Source of the DNA: Flammeovirgaceae bacterium UBA976
GTDB lineage: Bacteria; Bacteroidota; Bacteroidia; Cytophagales; Cyclobacteriaceae
Assembly (NCBI GenBank): GCA_002292365.1
Contig: DBBU01000019.1
Coordinates: 1 to 38,300 of the forward strand
Direction: 5' to 3'
DNA: 38,300 bases
Part shown: in pieces, positions 17,441 to 26,235 of the stretch
Numbering within the stretch: position 1 is the stretch's first letter
How the letters are laid out: every line of letters begins with the position of its first letter
Notes under the pieces: model-generated
What the model was told of the DNA's origin: nothing
Database searches by the model: none
The model's input: only the letters and a program-made list of their open reading frames with translations
Program-made: the position numbers and the translations under genes

Positions 17441-18475
17441 ATGAAACAAAAAGTAATGATTAGCTTTTGGGTAATGGCACTTTCCCTTACCACACAAAAT
17501 TGTCAACAGCAGATTAAAAATAAAACTGTGAATCCAGATCCATTGATTCAAATGATACTCATTCCGGGAGGTACTTTTACCATGGGAGGTCGATCTAATC
17601 AAGCCTATCCAGATGAATTTCCCCAACATAAAGTCTCAATTGATCCTTTTTATATGGATCTGCATGAAGTCTCCAATGCTGAATTCGATCAATTCATCAC
17701 AGCTACAGGATATGTTACCGTAGCAGAAAAAGACATCGATTGGGATAAGATCAAAGTCCAATTACCTGAGGGGACTCCCAAACCTGCCGATGTTATATTA
17801 AAGGCAGGTTCTTTGGTTTTCAAAGAAACAAGCGGTCCGGTTGACCTCATGGATTACTCACAATGGTGGCATTGGACCATCGGTGCCCATTGGCGACAGC
17901 CAGAAGGTCCCGGAAGTACAATTCACGAGAGAATGGATCATCCCGTAGTTCATGTCGCTTACGAAGATGCACATGCGTATGCTCGGTGGGCCGGTAAGCG
18001 ACTGCCTACCGAGGCCGAATGGGAATGGGCAGCCTCAGGGGGAACAATGGATAAATATCCATGGGGGAATGATCCAATAGAAATTGCCGCCGAAAAAGCT
18101 AATTTTTGGCAAGGTATTTTTCCCTATAAAAACCTCCTTCAAGATGGCTATTTCGGCACGTCGCCTGTGGGCTCTTTCCCTTCCAATGGTTATGGGCTAT
18201 ATGACATGGCTGGAAACGTCTGGGAATGGTGTCAAGATAGATATGATGTCACTAGCTATGCTCTTGATAAAAGTAAAGGCATCATAAACAATCCCAATGG
18301 ATCCAAGCAATACAACGATCCCAGAGAGCCCTATGCTCCTAAACACATTATCCGTGGGGGTTCCTTTCTTTGTAATGAAAGCTACTGCAGTGGTTATCGC
18401 GTTTCAAGACGAATGAGTACTAGCAAAGATTCAGGGTCCAACCATACAGGATTTCGTTGTGCCAGGGACTACTAA
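17441..18475 (+). CDS. Formylglycine-generating enzyme (sulfatase-maturating, SUMF1/FGE type), exported
   Basis: The start at ATG 17441 gives 344 residues with signal-like MKQKVMISFWVMALSLTTQNC, which may be a lipobox ending at Cys21. The FGE-sulfatase domain fills the rest: MILIPGGTFTMGG, FYMDLHEVSNAEFDQF, RLPTEAEWEWAASGG, YGLYDMAGNVWEWCQD and GFRCARDY. The segment RGGSFLCNESYC keeps both catalytic cysteines (Cys311 and Cys316) in the arrangement of human SUMF1, GGSYMCHRSYC, so this looks like a true oxidase that converts a sulfatase Cys or Ser to formylglycine using copper and oxygen, rather than a cysteine-less FGE-like protein. No sulfatase is encoded in the window, so the client must lie elsewhere. 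Export, if real, implies maturation in the periplasm. Confidence 0.88.
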   Translation: MKQKVMISFWVMALSLTTQNCQQQIKNKTVNPDPLIQMILIPGGTFTMGGRSNQAYPDEFPQHKVSIDPFYMDLHEVSNAEFDQFITATGYVTVAEKDIDWDKIKVQLPEGTPKPADVILKAGSLVFKETSGPVDLMDYSQWWHWTIGAHWRQPEGPGSTIHERMDHPVVHVAYEDAHAYARWAGKRLPTEAEWEWAASGGTMDKYPWGNDPIEIAAEKANFWQGIFPYKNLLQDGYFGTSPVGSFPSNGYGLYDMAGNVWEWCQDRYDVTSYALDKSKGIINNPNGSKQYNDPREPYAPKHIIRGGSFLCNESYCSGYRVSRRMSTSKDSGSNHTGFRCARDY

Positions 18476-18991
18476 TGTTTTTGCTTGCTCAAAAAAATTA
18501 GTCTAGCTAGAAATTTGATTCTAAACCTTGCTTGATAAATCAAATCTTAATACTTTCCATGAAAATACTAGAAATATGTAATCCAAGAAGAGCCATAAGG
18601 GTATTGTAGAATTTTAAGGCCACTTTATAAAGATAGGTATGCAAAGAATCTTAATAAACCAGAAACAAATAGAATATACCTTTTTTGTAATCTTCCTCTT
18701 TAGAATAAAAATGCTAAAATCCCAAGAAAGGGTACGTCGTCCCCTTCTTTTAAAAAATTAGCGCAACGCTTGAAGTGTGAGGAGCACTTTTATACTCATC
18801 AAGTCTAGACATTGACTATTTAACTACAGCATCTCTAAGATTACTACCTGATCAATGACTTTATCTTGAGAATAATTTCAATTCCCTCTCAAGATCATCA
18901 TTAATGGGATCTTACCTAGAATAAATATATTCTTTTGGAAAGAGTATAAAAAATAAATAATTTAACAGCTTACTAAAATAAAAATCAACTT
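18476..18991. other. Non-coding stretch with one hairpin
   Basis: No gene or protein remnant is visible in these 516 bases. At 18724-18749 AAGAAAGGG pairs with CCCCTTCTT (one mismatch) and is followed by further Ts, so it could be a weak terminator about 250 bases past the FGE stop, leaving a long 3' end or room for a small RNA. Confidence 0.4.
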
Positions 18992-19516
18992 ATGAAAAAA
19001 TTAATATTCATTTTATTAGTCATTGCATTCGCATGCGAGCCCGCTAAAAAAGCAGAAAAAGAAATCGTTCCGAACGAAATCGGATATCAAATCACTGAGG
19101 ATGGAAGTAAAATTGCCTTGTATAGTGATTCAAAATCAACTATTCAAGTTTGGGAAAATTATATTAAAGCTCATAATGAAAAAGATACCACAGCCATTCG
19201 TAACTTGAATTCCGTAGAAAATTTCAAAGCTTACGCACCAACTGGTGAATTGATCGACGGATCTGATGCGCACATTGCTTTTCTATCTAAGTGGTTTGTC
19301 GAGAATAATCCTAAATGGACCACCAAGTATATGATTGCCAATGAGTACACAAACAAAGAGGGGAAATTATATCAATGGATCACCTCGGGACACGATCTTA
19401 CCCTAACAGCGGACGAAACAGAGATCAAACTTAACCAGGTGCATGACGCACTCATTGTTGATGGGAAAGTTCAACTTTTTTATGTAAACGAAAGAGTACA
19501 AGCTCCTGGAGAATAG
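18992..19516 (+). CDS. NTF2-like (SnoaL-fold) lipoprotein
   Basis: This 174-residue lipoprotein (lipobox LVIAFAC, Cys15) has one compact domain. The helix TIQVWENYIKAHNEKDTTAIRNL, followed by FKAYAPTGELIDGSDAHIAFLSKWF, then MIANEYTNKEGKLYQWITSGHDL and a final HDALIVDGKVQLFYV strand, fits the cone-shaped NTF2/SnoaL-like fold, including the customary D-G-x-Q/A-h-I pattern. This fold serves many small enzymes and binding proteins, so no reaction is assigned. It is anchored in the periplasm or at the outer membrane. It stands alone, with a 500-base upstream gap and a strong terminator 25 bases after the stop. Confidence 0.8.
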   Translation: MKKLIFILLVIAFACEPAKKAEKEIVPNEIGYQITEDGSKIALYSDSKSTIQVWENYIKAHNEKDTTAIRNLNSVENFKAYAPTGELIDGSDAHIAFLSKWFVENNPKWTTKYMIANEYTNKEGKLYQWITSGHDLTLTADETEIKLNQVHDALIVDGKVQLFYVNERVQAPGE

Positions 19517-19540
19517 ACAGTCTAACCCAAAAAACACATA

Positions 19541-19574
19541 AAAAAAGTCTTTAACTATAGTTAAAGACTTTTTT
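19541..19574 (+). terminator. Rho-independent terminator after the NTF2-like gene
   Basis: The 22-base perfect palindrome GTCTTTAACTATAGTTAAAGAC (19547-19568 split as two 11-base arms) is preceded by A6 and followed by T6, so it can act in both directions. Confidence 0.85.
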
Positions 19575-19710
19575 ATACCTGCTGATTTTCAAGTAACCAT
19601 TTACTGGAATTACAGGAGCTAATCCCATATTATGAGAGATAACCATTGATTGCCCTACTTTGAGTTAAGCACCTATAAGAGTTGATAAAAAAGCTCAACA
19701 AAAGGTTATA

Positions 19711-20251
19711 TTGCCAACATATCAAAAAAAACAAAAAAGCCAATTATACACATTGCTATTGATCCTTTTTTTGAGCACTACTGCTCATGCTCAAATCTGG
19801 AAAATAGGTTCCAATCGCTCCAGTATCATGTTTAATGCCAAGCGTTCTGGCATCTCATTTGTCCATGGAAGATTCATAGGATTTGAAGTGGAAAGTGGAA
19901 GATCTGTAGATTTTATTGGCACTCGAATAAGCTTCAAAGCTCAAGTTTGTAGTATCAGCAACTGTGCTGAAGATCCCGATGAGCATTTGAAAACTCTTGA
20001 TTTTTTGACATAAAAAATCATCCGAAGATCAGCATCATAAGCAAAACGTTTATCAAATCATGTAAAACATCTACAAAGTAGTGGGTGATTAGACCATGAA
20101 AGGTAACACAAAGGAAGTAGCTTTAAACGCAAACCACATAAGCTCAGCCAAAATCCGAGATAACCTCAATAAAGCAGGGTTTCAGATCACGGGAAGGGTT
20201 GATCGAAACGATTTTGGCGTATCTGGCCCTCGGAGCTCGGTCAGTCCATAA
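19711..20251 (+). pseudogene. Broken YceI-family periplasmic protein gene
   Basis: The first piece (19711-20010) encodes a signal peptide (LLILFLSTTAHAQ) and the YceI start: WKIGSNRSSIMFNAKRSG, VHGRFIGFEVE, then DEHLKTLDFLT. It ends at TAA 20011-20013. The same frame continues with KNHPKISIISKTFI, as YceI proteins do after the DFF motif. A +1 shift near 20060 then leads to IYKVVGD, a TAG at 20090-20092 exactly where Leu is expected, and TMKGNTKEVALNA through GRVDRNDFGVSG, ending at 20251. Two stops and one frameshift, together with no ATG (only TTG 19711), make it a clear pseudogene. Intact relatives bind polyisoprenoid lipids in the periplasm. Confidence 0.85.
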
Positions 20252-20409
20252 ATTGAAAAAATATGTAATATTGAAATATCTGAGCAAGAATAATATAATT
20301 AACATGATTGGCTATTATATTTTAGGACCCAAATGGATTCTATTATTTAGGCTAAAATCATTAATGCTTTTTTAAAAAAACAGACTCGTTTCATCACTTT
20401 CATCAACGA

Positions 20410-23400
20410 TCAATATCCTTTATTCAACCTAACTTTCAAAGTTACTACTACATCTAATAAATATTTAACCCCATTTTGAGCTTGTGATGTTGGGTTGATA
20501 TCTGCCGATTGCAGTACATTCATCATATAAATTAATTTATTTTGAAGACCTATAATAGTTTCTTTTTCTGGAGAAACTGCACGAATGCTACCATACAAAA
20601 CATCCTGATCACGTGGACTACCCGTACCTAGCAAAGCCAAAGTAGTCAAGGATGGTTTCTTTTGTGTGACAATATTTTCAGCCATTTGTTGTAATTCATG
20701 ATAGGCCTGATAACATGCCATGCTTAAGTCATGCTGGGACTGTAAGGCCGCCGCACTGATTGACACCCGAGGATCCATACGCAAGACCAAAGGTTTTTCG
20801 GTAACCTCACCATCAACCGTAAGACGGACACGATAACGTCCTGGATTAACCATAGGACCAAATGGACCACTGGGTGTATTCTTATAAACAGCAGCGATAG
20901 AATAAGAAGCCTCAGCCCCCCTAGGTGGTGCATATTTTAAATCCCATATAAAACGATGATGGCCAGCACTCGTTCCCAATTTTTGGACCCGCCGCATCCA
21001 ATAGGTTGGATGGCGTTGGCTAGTGGTGTCAACATTTACTGGTAAATCATCGCTCGCATAACTTCTTATAACCTTTCCATCTTGATGCAGTATCTCTAGT
21101 TGTACTGAACTTGCATCTGCCGCAAGGTGATAATCTAAAATAGCACCATCGGGAGGATTTTGTCCGGTGGGCTCTTCAGGTGGTAGCGGAGTGTCATAGA
21201 ACATATTATCTCTCACTCGGGTCGCTAAGGAAGGTGTAAATAATTGAATAAACTCCTTTTGCGTCTTTATCAATTCTCGTAAGGGCGCTATATTATCTAA
21301 AATCCATATAGAACGGCCATGGGTCCCTACCACCAGGTCATCCTCATGAATCACCAAGTCCCTGATGGAGGTGGCAGGCATGTTATTACGAAGTGATTGC
21401 CAATGAGCTCCCTCATCAACAGAAAAGTATACGGCTCTCTCGGTTCCTGCAAACAACAAACCCACTTGCTTTGGGTCAGCCCTCACTACATTGACAGGAC
21501 CGTTTGAAGGTAGGCCTTCGGTAACCAATTTCCAGTTTTTACCAGCATCATGAGTTTTATAAATATAAGGCGCCATATCATCTTTTCTTATTGCATTAAT
21601 GGCAATATAAGCCGTGTTTTCATCAAAATAACTGGCGTCTATTTGAGTAACTTTATCCCATGATGAGATTTGGGGTGGCGTGACGTCCTGCCAGTTTACA
21701 CCGCCATCCTTAGTTAATTGGACGCGACCGTCATCAGTGCCTGCCCAAATAATATGAGCTGCCAATGGAGATGGGCCGAGTGAATAAATAACCCCTCTAC
21801 GGGCCATCTTTTCCATCTCTTTGGTCTTGTAAATACCTACACTGGCAGGTACTTCAGGTTGTTCGTAAGTCAAATCAGGACTGATGACTTCCCAACTTTG
21901 ACCTTCATTGGTAGTTTGCCACAATACATTGGTGGCAAATAAAAGTACATTATCGTCCGCGGGATGAAACATCAATGGTAGGGTCCTTACAAACCGATAA
22001 TCTCCTGAACGTACGGTCTCAGGTGTGATGCTTTGAGATTGACCCGTCAATTTATTGAATCGGGTGACACGACCCCCATAAATGATATTGGGATCTTTGG
22101 GATCTGGAGCTACGTATGCATACTCATCAGCACCAATACCCATAAATTCTCTAAAACTAATTTGACCCCCATCTCCTCTGCTCGCAATGCCGATGGCTCC
22201 ACTTTCCTGCTGACCTCCATAAACCATATAAGGAAAGTCCTTATCTGTGGCAACATGATAAAGTTGGGCCGTGGGTTGATTGTACCAAGAACTCCAAGTT
22301 CTTCCAGCATTTACCGTAACGATGGCGCCTTGGTCGGCCACGAATAACATAATATCAGGGAAATTTGGATTGATCCAAATGCGGTGGTAATCATCTCCAC
22401 CCGGAGCTCCTTTCAGAGAACTCCATGTTTTCCCTCCGTCAGAAGAGGTATAGGAAGCTACATTACCCACATACAATCTATCAGGATCTTTGGGATGTAC
22501 TTTAATTTCAGCAAAGTCTCCTCCTCGACCCCAAAGCCTTTTATTGCCATGTAAAAAAAACCAACTTTCTCCCCCGTCTATACTTTTGTAAAGTCCACCT
22601 GATTCGCGTGCATCTACTAGAGCAAACATAAGATTTGAATTGCTGGGTGCAATGGTGAACCCTATCCTGCCTAAACCTTGCTCAGCCCCTGGCAATCCCT
22701 TTTCTATTTTTCTCCAATGTTCACCACCATCTGTCGACTTATACAAACCACTATTAGGACCTGACCAATTGGCATTTTCCCAGGGTCCTTCCTGATGTTG
22801 CCACATATCTGCAAATAGTATTTTAGGATTATTCGGATCAAACTCTACCTGTATCGCACCGGTATGCTCATCAAGATAAAGTACCTTACGCCAATTCTTG
22901 CCTCCATCATCTGTTTTAAATACGCCCCGTTCTTCATTGGAACCATAAGGATGTCCCAAACCTGCTACAAAAACAAGTTCTGGTTGGGTAGGATGAATGA
23001 TCACACGGCCTACCTGCTGTACATCTGATAATCCGATATGTGTCCAACTTTTTCCTCCATCGATACTTTTAAAAATACCGTCTCCGACACCCAAATCTGG
23101 ACGATGTAGGCCTTCACCAGTACCTACGTAAAGAACCTCAGGCTGACTCTCTGCTACGGCGATATCCCCAATAGATCCGGTAGGGGCATCATCGAATATC
23201 GGATTCCATGTGCGTCCAAAATCATCGGTTTTCCAAACACCACCATTGTTCACCCCCATGTAAAAGATATTGGGTTGAGAAGGCACACCAGTCCCTCCTA
23301 CGGTTCTACTGGCCCGAAAAGGACCAATCATACGATAGTCTAAATCTTGATAATCCACTGGGTCAATGGATTGTGCCGCTAAGATGTCGGGAAAGAGGCC

Positions 23401-23454
23401 GCAAGTAATAATTAGAAGCCAACTGATTCGTCGGAAAAATGGGGATTTAAACAT
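20410..23454 (-). CDS. Large exported BNR/Asp-box beta-propeller protein (VPS10/sortilin-like repeats)
   Basis: The ATG at 23452-23454 gives 1014 residues with signal peptide MFKSPFFRRISWLLIITCGLFPDILAAQ; a TTG at 23481 is an alternative. About eleven Asp-box hairpins (S/T-x-D-x-G-x-x-W) are spread over residues 55-730, for example TDDFGRTW, SIDGGKSW, TDDGGKNW, STDGGEHW, SSDGGKTW, TKDGGVNW and SVDEGAHW. These mark one ten-bladed or two stacked seven-bladed propellers, as in the VPS10 and xyloglucanase-like folds. The C-terminal 280 residues include a beta-sandwich-like section with GRYRVRLTVDGEV and a helical tail. These proteins are abundant in Bacteroidota and often annotated as glycosyl hydrolases or sialidases without evidence. 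No catalytic residues are assigned, and the location is secreted or periplasmic. Confidence 0.88.
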   Translation of the reverse strand: MFKSPFFRRISWLLIITCGLFPDILAAQSIDPVDYQDLDYRMIGPFRASRTVGGTGVPSQPNIFYMGVNNGGVWKTDDFGRTWNPIFDDAPTGSIGDIAVAESQPEVLYVGTGEGLHRPDLGVGDGIFKSIDGGKSWTHIGLSDVQQVGRVIIHPTQPELVFVAGLGHPYGSNEERGVFKTDDGGKNWRKVLYLDEHTGAIQVEFDPNNPKILFADMWQHQEGPWENANWSGPNSGLYKSTDGGEHWRKIEKGLPGAEQGLGRIGFTIAPSNSNLMFALVDARESGGLYKSIDGGESWFFLHGNKRLWGRGGDFAEIKVHPKDPDRLYVGNVASYTSSDGGKTWSSLKGAPGGDDYHRIWINPNFPDIMLFVADQGAIVTVNAGRTWSSWYNQPTAQLYHVATDKDFPYMVYGGQQESGAIGIASRGDGGQISFREFMGIGADEYAYVAPDPKDPNIIYGGRVTRFNKLTGQSQSITPETVRSGDYRFVRTLPLMFHPADDNVLLFATNVLWQTTNEGQSWEVISPDLTYEQPEVPASVGIYKTKEMEKMARRGVIYSLGPSPLAAHIIWAGTDDGRVQLTKDGGVNWQDVTPPQISSWDKVTQIDASYFDENTAYIAINAIRKDDMAPYIYKTHDAGKNWKLVTEGLPSNGPVNVVRADPKQVGLLFAGTERAVYFSVDEGAHWQSLRNNMPATSIRDLVIHEDDLVVGTHGRSIWILDNIAPLRELIKTQKEFIQLFTPSLATRVRDNMFYDTPLPPEEPTGQNPPDGAILDYHLAADASSVQLEILHQDGKVIRSYASDDLPVNVDTTSQRHPTYWMRRVQKLGTSAGHHRFIWDLKYAPPRGAEASYSIAAVYKNTPSGPFGPMVNPGRYRVRLTVDGEVTEKPLVLRMDPRVSISAAALQSQHDLSMACYQAYHELQQMAENIVTQKKPSLTTLALLGTGSPRDQDVLYGSIRAVSPEKETIIGLQNKLIYMMNVLQSADINPTSQAQNGVKYLLDVVVTLKVRLNKGY

Positions 23455-24313
23455 AAAGAAGTGGTTAATTGAATGTATCAATTACTTGAATACGTACAAA
23501 TAATATAATCATTGCTTTAGCTGATATTTCTCAAGGAAGATAACGTTTATACCTCAAAAAACAAAAACTGTCGCTACTTACAGTAGAGCGCTATCAAAAT
23601 CCTCAATAAAGAAAATCATAGCATTATTTTCAAATTGTTCATAATATGTACAGATGAATACCCCGGTATTATCAATAGATGAGGTGATAAATATATGTGC
23701 TTAGCCACCACAATCAACTCAAACCACAGCCAATCATTTTTTAAATAACTATAATAGTTGGTTATTAATATAGATTAATTTTTACTGAACAGAATTTACC
23801 TAACAACCTATCGTTTAGCTGCTATTAACCTAGAGAAATCACAATAGAATAAAGTTTTTATTACCTTATCTTAGAACAATTAAGATATAATTTTAAAGTT
23901 AAGGTGAGAAATTAAAAAACAATATATAAATAGAAATTACCTTTTAATTAGTGAGATTTAGTCAAAAAGAAATCAGAAAGTAAAGTAGATCTGATGACAC
24001 TTAATCTTAGGTAAACTTGTCAGACCTTCAGGATTTTTATTCTGAATGCATTACATATTTTATAAACATGAATGAGCCACTCTCTCAACTTTACGAAATT
24101 ATTGTGAATTCAAAATTCTAGCTATTTAATGATTTCACTAAAACAACTTTGACATCGATAGATATTTTGAAATTATTTCAACTTATATCAGAAATTGTGA
24201 TTAACCAAAGACAATATGGGAGATGCTTCTCTTTCTTTTAATATTGAAAAAAGAAATAAAATCTGAATTAACTAAAAGAAATTCACCAATTGTGACGTTC
24301 GATACTTAAAGTA
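23455..24313. other. Long AT-rich intergenic stretch
   Basis: These 859 bases are markedly AT-rich and stop-dense in all frames. No protein remnant was recognised. Short palindromes occur, for example AACTATAATAGTT near 23747-23759 and GATACTTAAAGTATC at 24301-24315, the latter overlapping the stop codon of the next minus-strand gene. Confidence 0.5.
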
Positions 24314-26053
24314 TCAAACCCCATCTATATAGAATATAGCTTCTCTCTCTGATCTATTACCTAGCTTATCTTCAGCTATTATTTTTAATCGAACAAGACG
24401 CTTGTTATTAGACCTATTAATTTCAGAAAGATCTACACTTTGCCTGTTATCGAGTTTCAATAAAGGACCGTTATCAATAGAATAGAAAATATTTTCTGTT
24501 CCGACATCTTTATCTGTGGCACTTAAAAACATAGCTGTGTAAGAAGGATATAATTTAAATCGACCTATTTCATCATCAATCTCTGATGACGCTTCAACAC
24601 TAAAAGAGTAGTCTATCCTTGGTGGTGTGTTGTCAATATGAAAACGTGAAACTATTACTCTCTCTTCATTATTAACATTGTCTGTTGAAAAAAAACTGAC
24701 CGAATGAATACCCTCTCCATTTACGCTAAACTCTGCTTCATATTCACTATTTTGACCTTCATCAATAGCAAATAAAGTTGTACTTGTGCCAGAACCATTA
24801 TCCGATGGATAGAAATTAATTTTTGTTTTGCTTGTGACATATAACACTTGTGCTTTGTAAAATTGCGGTGATCCAAACTCAATATTCGTAATAGGCGCGT
24901 CATTGTCCATGTGAACAAATAGGTATTCCTCCTTTGACATGTTACCTACTCTATCTTCGGCATAGTAACTAATGGTATCTAATCCAGACATGGTAGGTAG
25001 AAGAATATTTTCACCATAGATAGATTTTCTTGAACCATTCACTCGGTAGTAAACTGCGTCAACTCCGGACTTATTATCGTCACTAGTGAGGGTTATCAAA
25101 GTTCTCTTTGAGACATAATTAACGTTGCTGGATGCTTTGTACCTGTCACCGGTGATCATTACTTCAGTTTTGGGTGGAATTTTATCAAGGTAAAAGTCAA
25201 ATGTGTTTATTCGCTCTTTATTTTCTACGTTATCGATCGAGTAATACTTAACAGTATGCTCACCGTCCTCAAGGCTTCTAAAATTAATTTTTTCCGTAAT
25301 TCTGTCTGTCCCTTCGTTAAAATACGCATGAGTTTCTTTAACTCCAGATAAGTCATCATTGCCAGAAAATAGGATACGAGTATTGGGTGACATAACATTT
25401 CTTTCATATACTCTTCCTTCAAAATATTTAGAGGTAGACGGCGGGCTCAAATCTGAGACAAAATTTGTGCTTTGAGTATTTTCGACGTTACCAACATTAT
25501 CAGTTGCGTAGAAATAGACGGTATAATCTCTTTCCATGTCAGGTTTCAAACTTACATTGTAATTTTGATATCCTCCGTTTAGGGCAAAATAAGTCTGTTG
25601 AACACCTGATATCCAATCTTGAGACGATAACGATATTTGCAAGCCTTGACCATAATACGTGACTCCTTCTTTAGTGAAACTAGGGGCTCCAGAAAATTTT
25701 ATTTTGGAGGTGGGAGGAACTCCATCAGCATAAATTTCATACAAAATTTCCTCTTGAGGACTTTTTGTTCTCTTTGTATCTTTATTTACTGCCCATTTAC
25801 TTCGAATGAAATTTATTCCTTCCGTATCCAAGTACATTGGATCGGCAAAATCAGGTGTCCCTTTACTATGAAAATTATAGTTTTCCCCGTCAGGTTCTAC
25901 GCTGAACTTAAGGTAAAGCGGCATTTGCTTTTGCACATAGATGTTACCATCTTTTTGAAAAACCTTTTTCTGATGTATTGGTTTTACGGGCTCCTGAGAA
26001 AAACTTTCAAAGCATAACAAGCTTAATAATATCGTAACTAGCTTATTGATCAT
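24314..26053 (-). CDS. Secreted protein with five tandem Ig-like (OmpL47-type) repeats
   Basis: The product is 579 residues with signal peptide MINKLVTILLSLLCFESFSQ. After an N-terminal section (about 20-108) come five repeats of about 92 residues, at 109-201, 202-292, 293-385, 386-476 and 477-579. Each begins with a PP or AP linker (VPPTSKIKFSG, SPPSTSKYFEG, IPPKTEVMITG, APITNIEFG, PPRIDYSF) and contains a D-x-x-SGV turn and a closing YYSIDNVENKE- or FYATDNVGN-type strand. This pattern matches OmpL47-type Ig-like repeats of surface proteins. The regular period suggests a stalk or sandwich array rather than an enzyme. No T9SS tail is visible, so how it reaches the surface is unclear. Flanking DNA is unusually AT-rich, which may hint at transfer. 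Confidence 0.82.
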   Translation of the reverse strand: MINKLVTILLSLLCFESFSQEPVKPIHQKKVFQKDGNIYVQKQMPLYLKFSVEPDGENYNFHSKGTPDFADPMYLDTEGINFIRSKWAVNKDTKRTKSPQEEILYEIYADGVPPTSKIKFSGAPSFTKEGVTYYGQGLQISLSSQDWISGVQQTYFALNGGYQNYNVSLKPDMERDYTVYFYATDNVGNVENTQSTNFVSDLSPPSTSKYFEGRVYERNVMSPNTRILFSGNDDLSGVKETHAYFNEGTDRITEKINFRSLEDGEHTVKYYSIDNVENKERINTFDFYLDKIPPKTEVMITGDRYKASSNVNYVSKRTLITLTSDDNKSGVDAVYYRVNGSRKSIYGENILLPTMSGLDTISYYAEDRVGNMSKEEYLFVHMDNDAPITNIEFGSPQFYKAQVLYVTSKTKINFYPSDNGSGTSTTLFAIDEGQNSEYEAEFSVNGEGIHSVSFFSTDNVNNEERVIVSRFHIDNTPPRIDYSFSVEASSEIDDEIGRFKLYPSYTAMFLSATDKDVGTENIFYSIDNGPLLKLDNRQSVDLSEINRSNNKRLVRLKIIAEDKLGNRSEREAIFYIDGV

Positions 26054-26235
26054 GATATTTAATGTACTTTACTGTTTTTGTTATTATAATTTAACTTCAA
26101 TCGTGAACAGACAATCGATTGTGTATGCTCAGTTATATTAAGAATGGTTCATGATCGAAATAAGGGGTAAGATAAAAATAAAAATAATATAGTTGCAAAT
26201 ATATGCCTCTATTATTTATGTAAACAACGATCTTC

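Noticed and set aside
23747..23759. Short palindrome AACTATAATAGTT as a regulatory site
   Set aside because: Such AT-only palindromes are expected by chance in DNA this AT-rich, and no gene start is near.
25637..26017. A 126-codon plus-strand open frame inside the five-repeat Ig-like gene
   Set aside because: It lies antisense to a regular repeat protein and its translation has no domain-like pattern.
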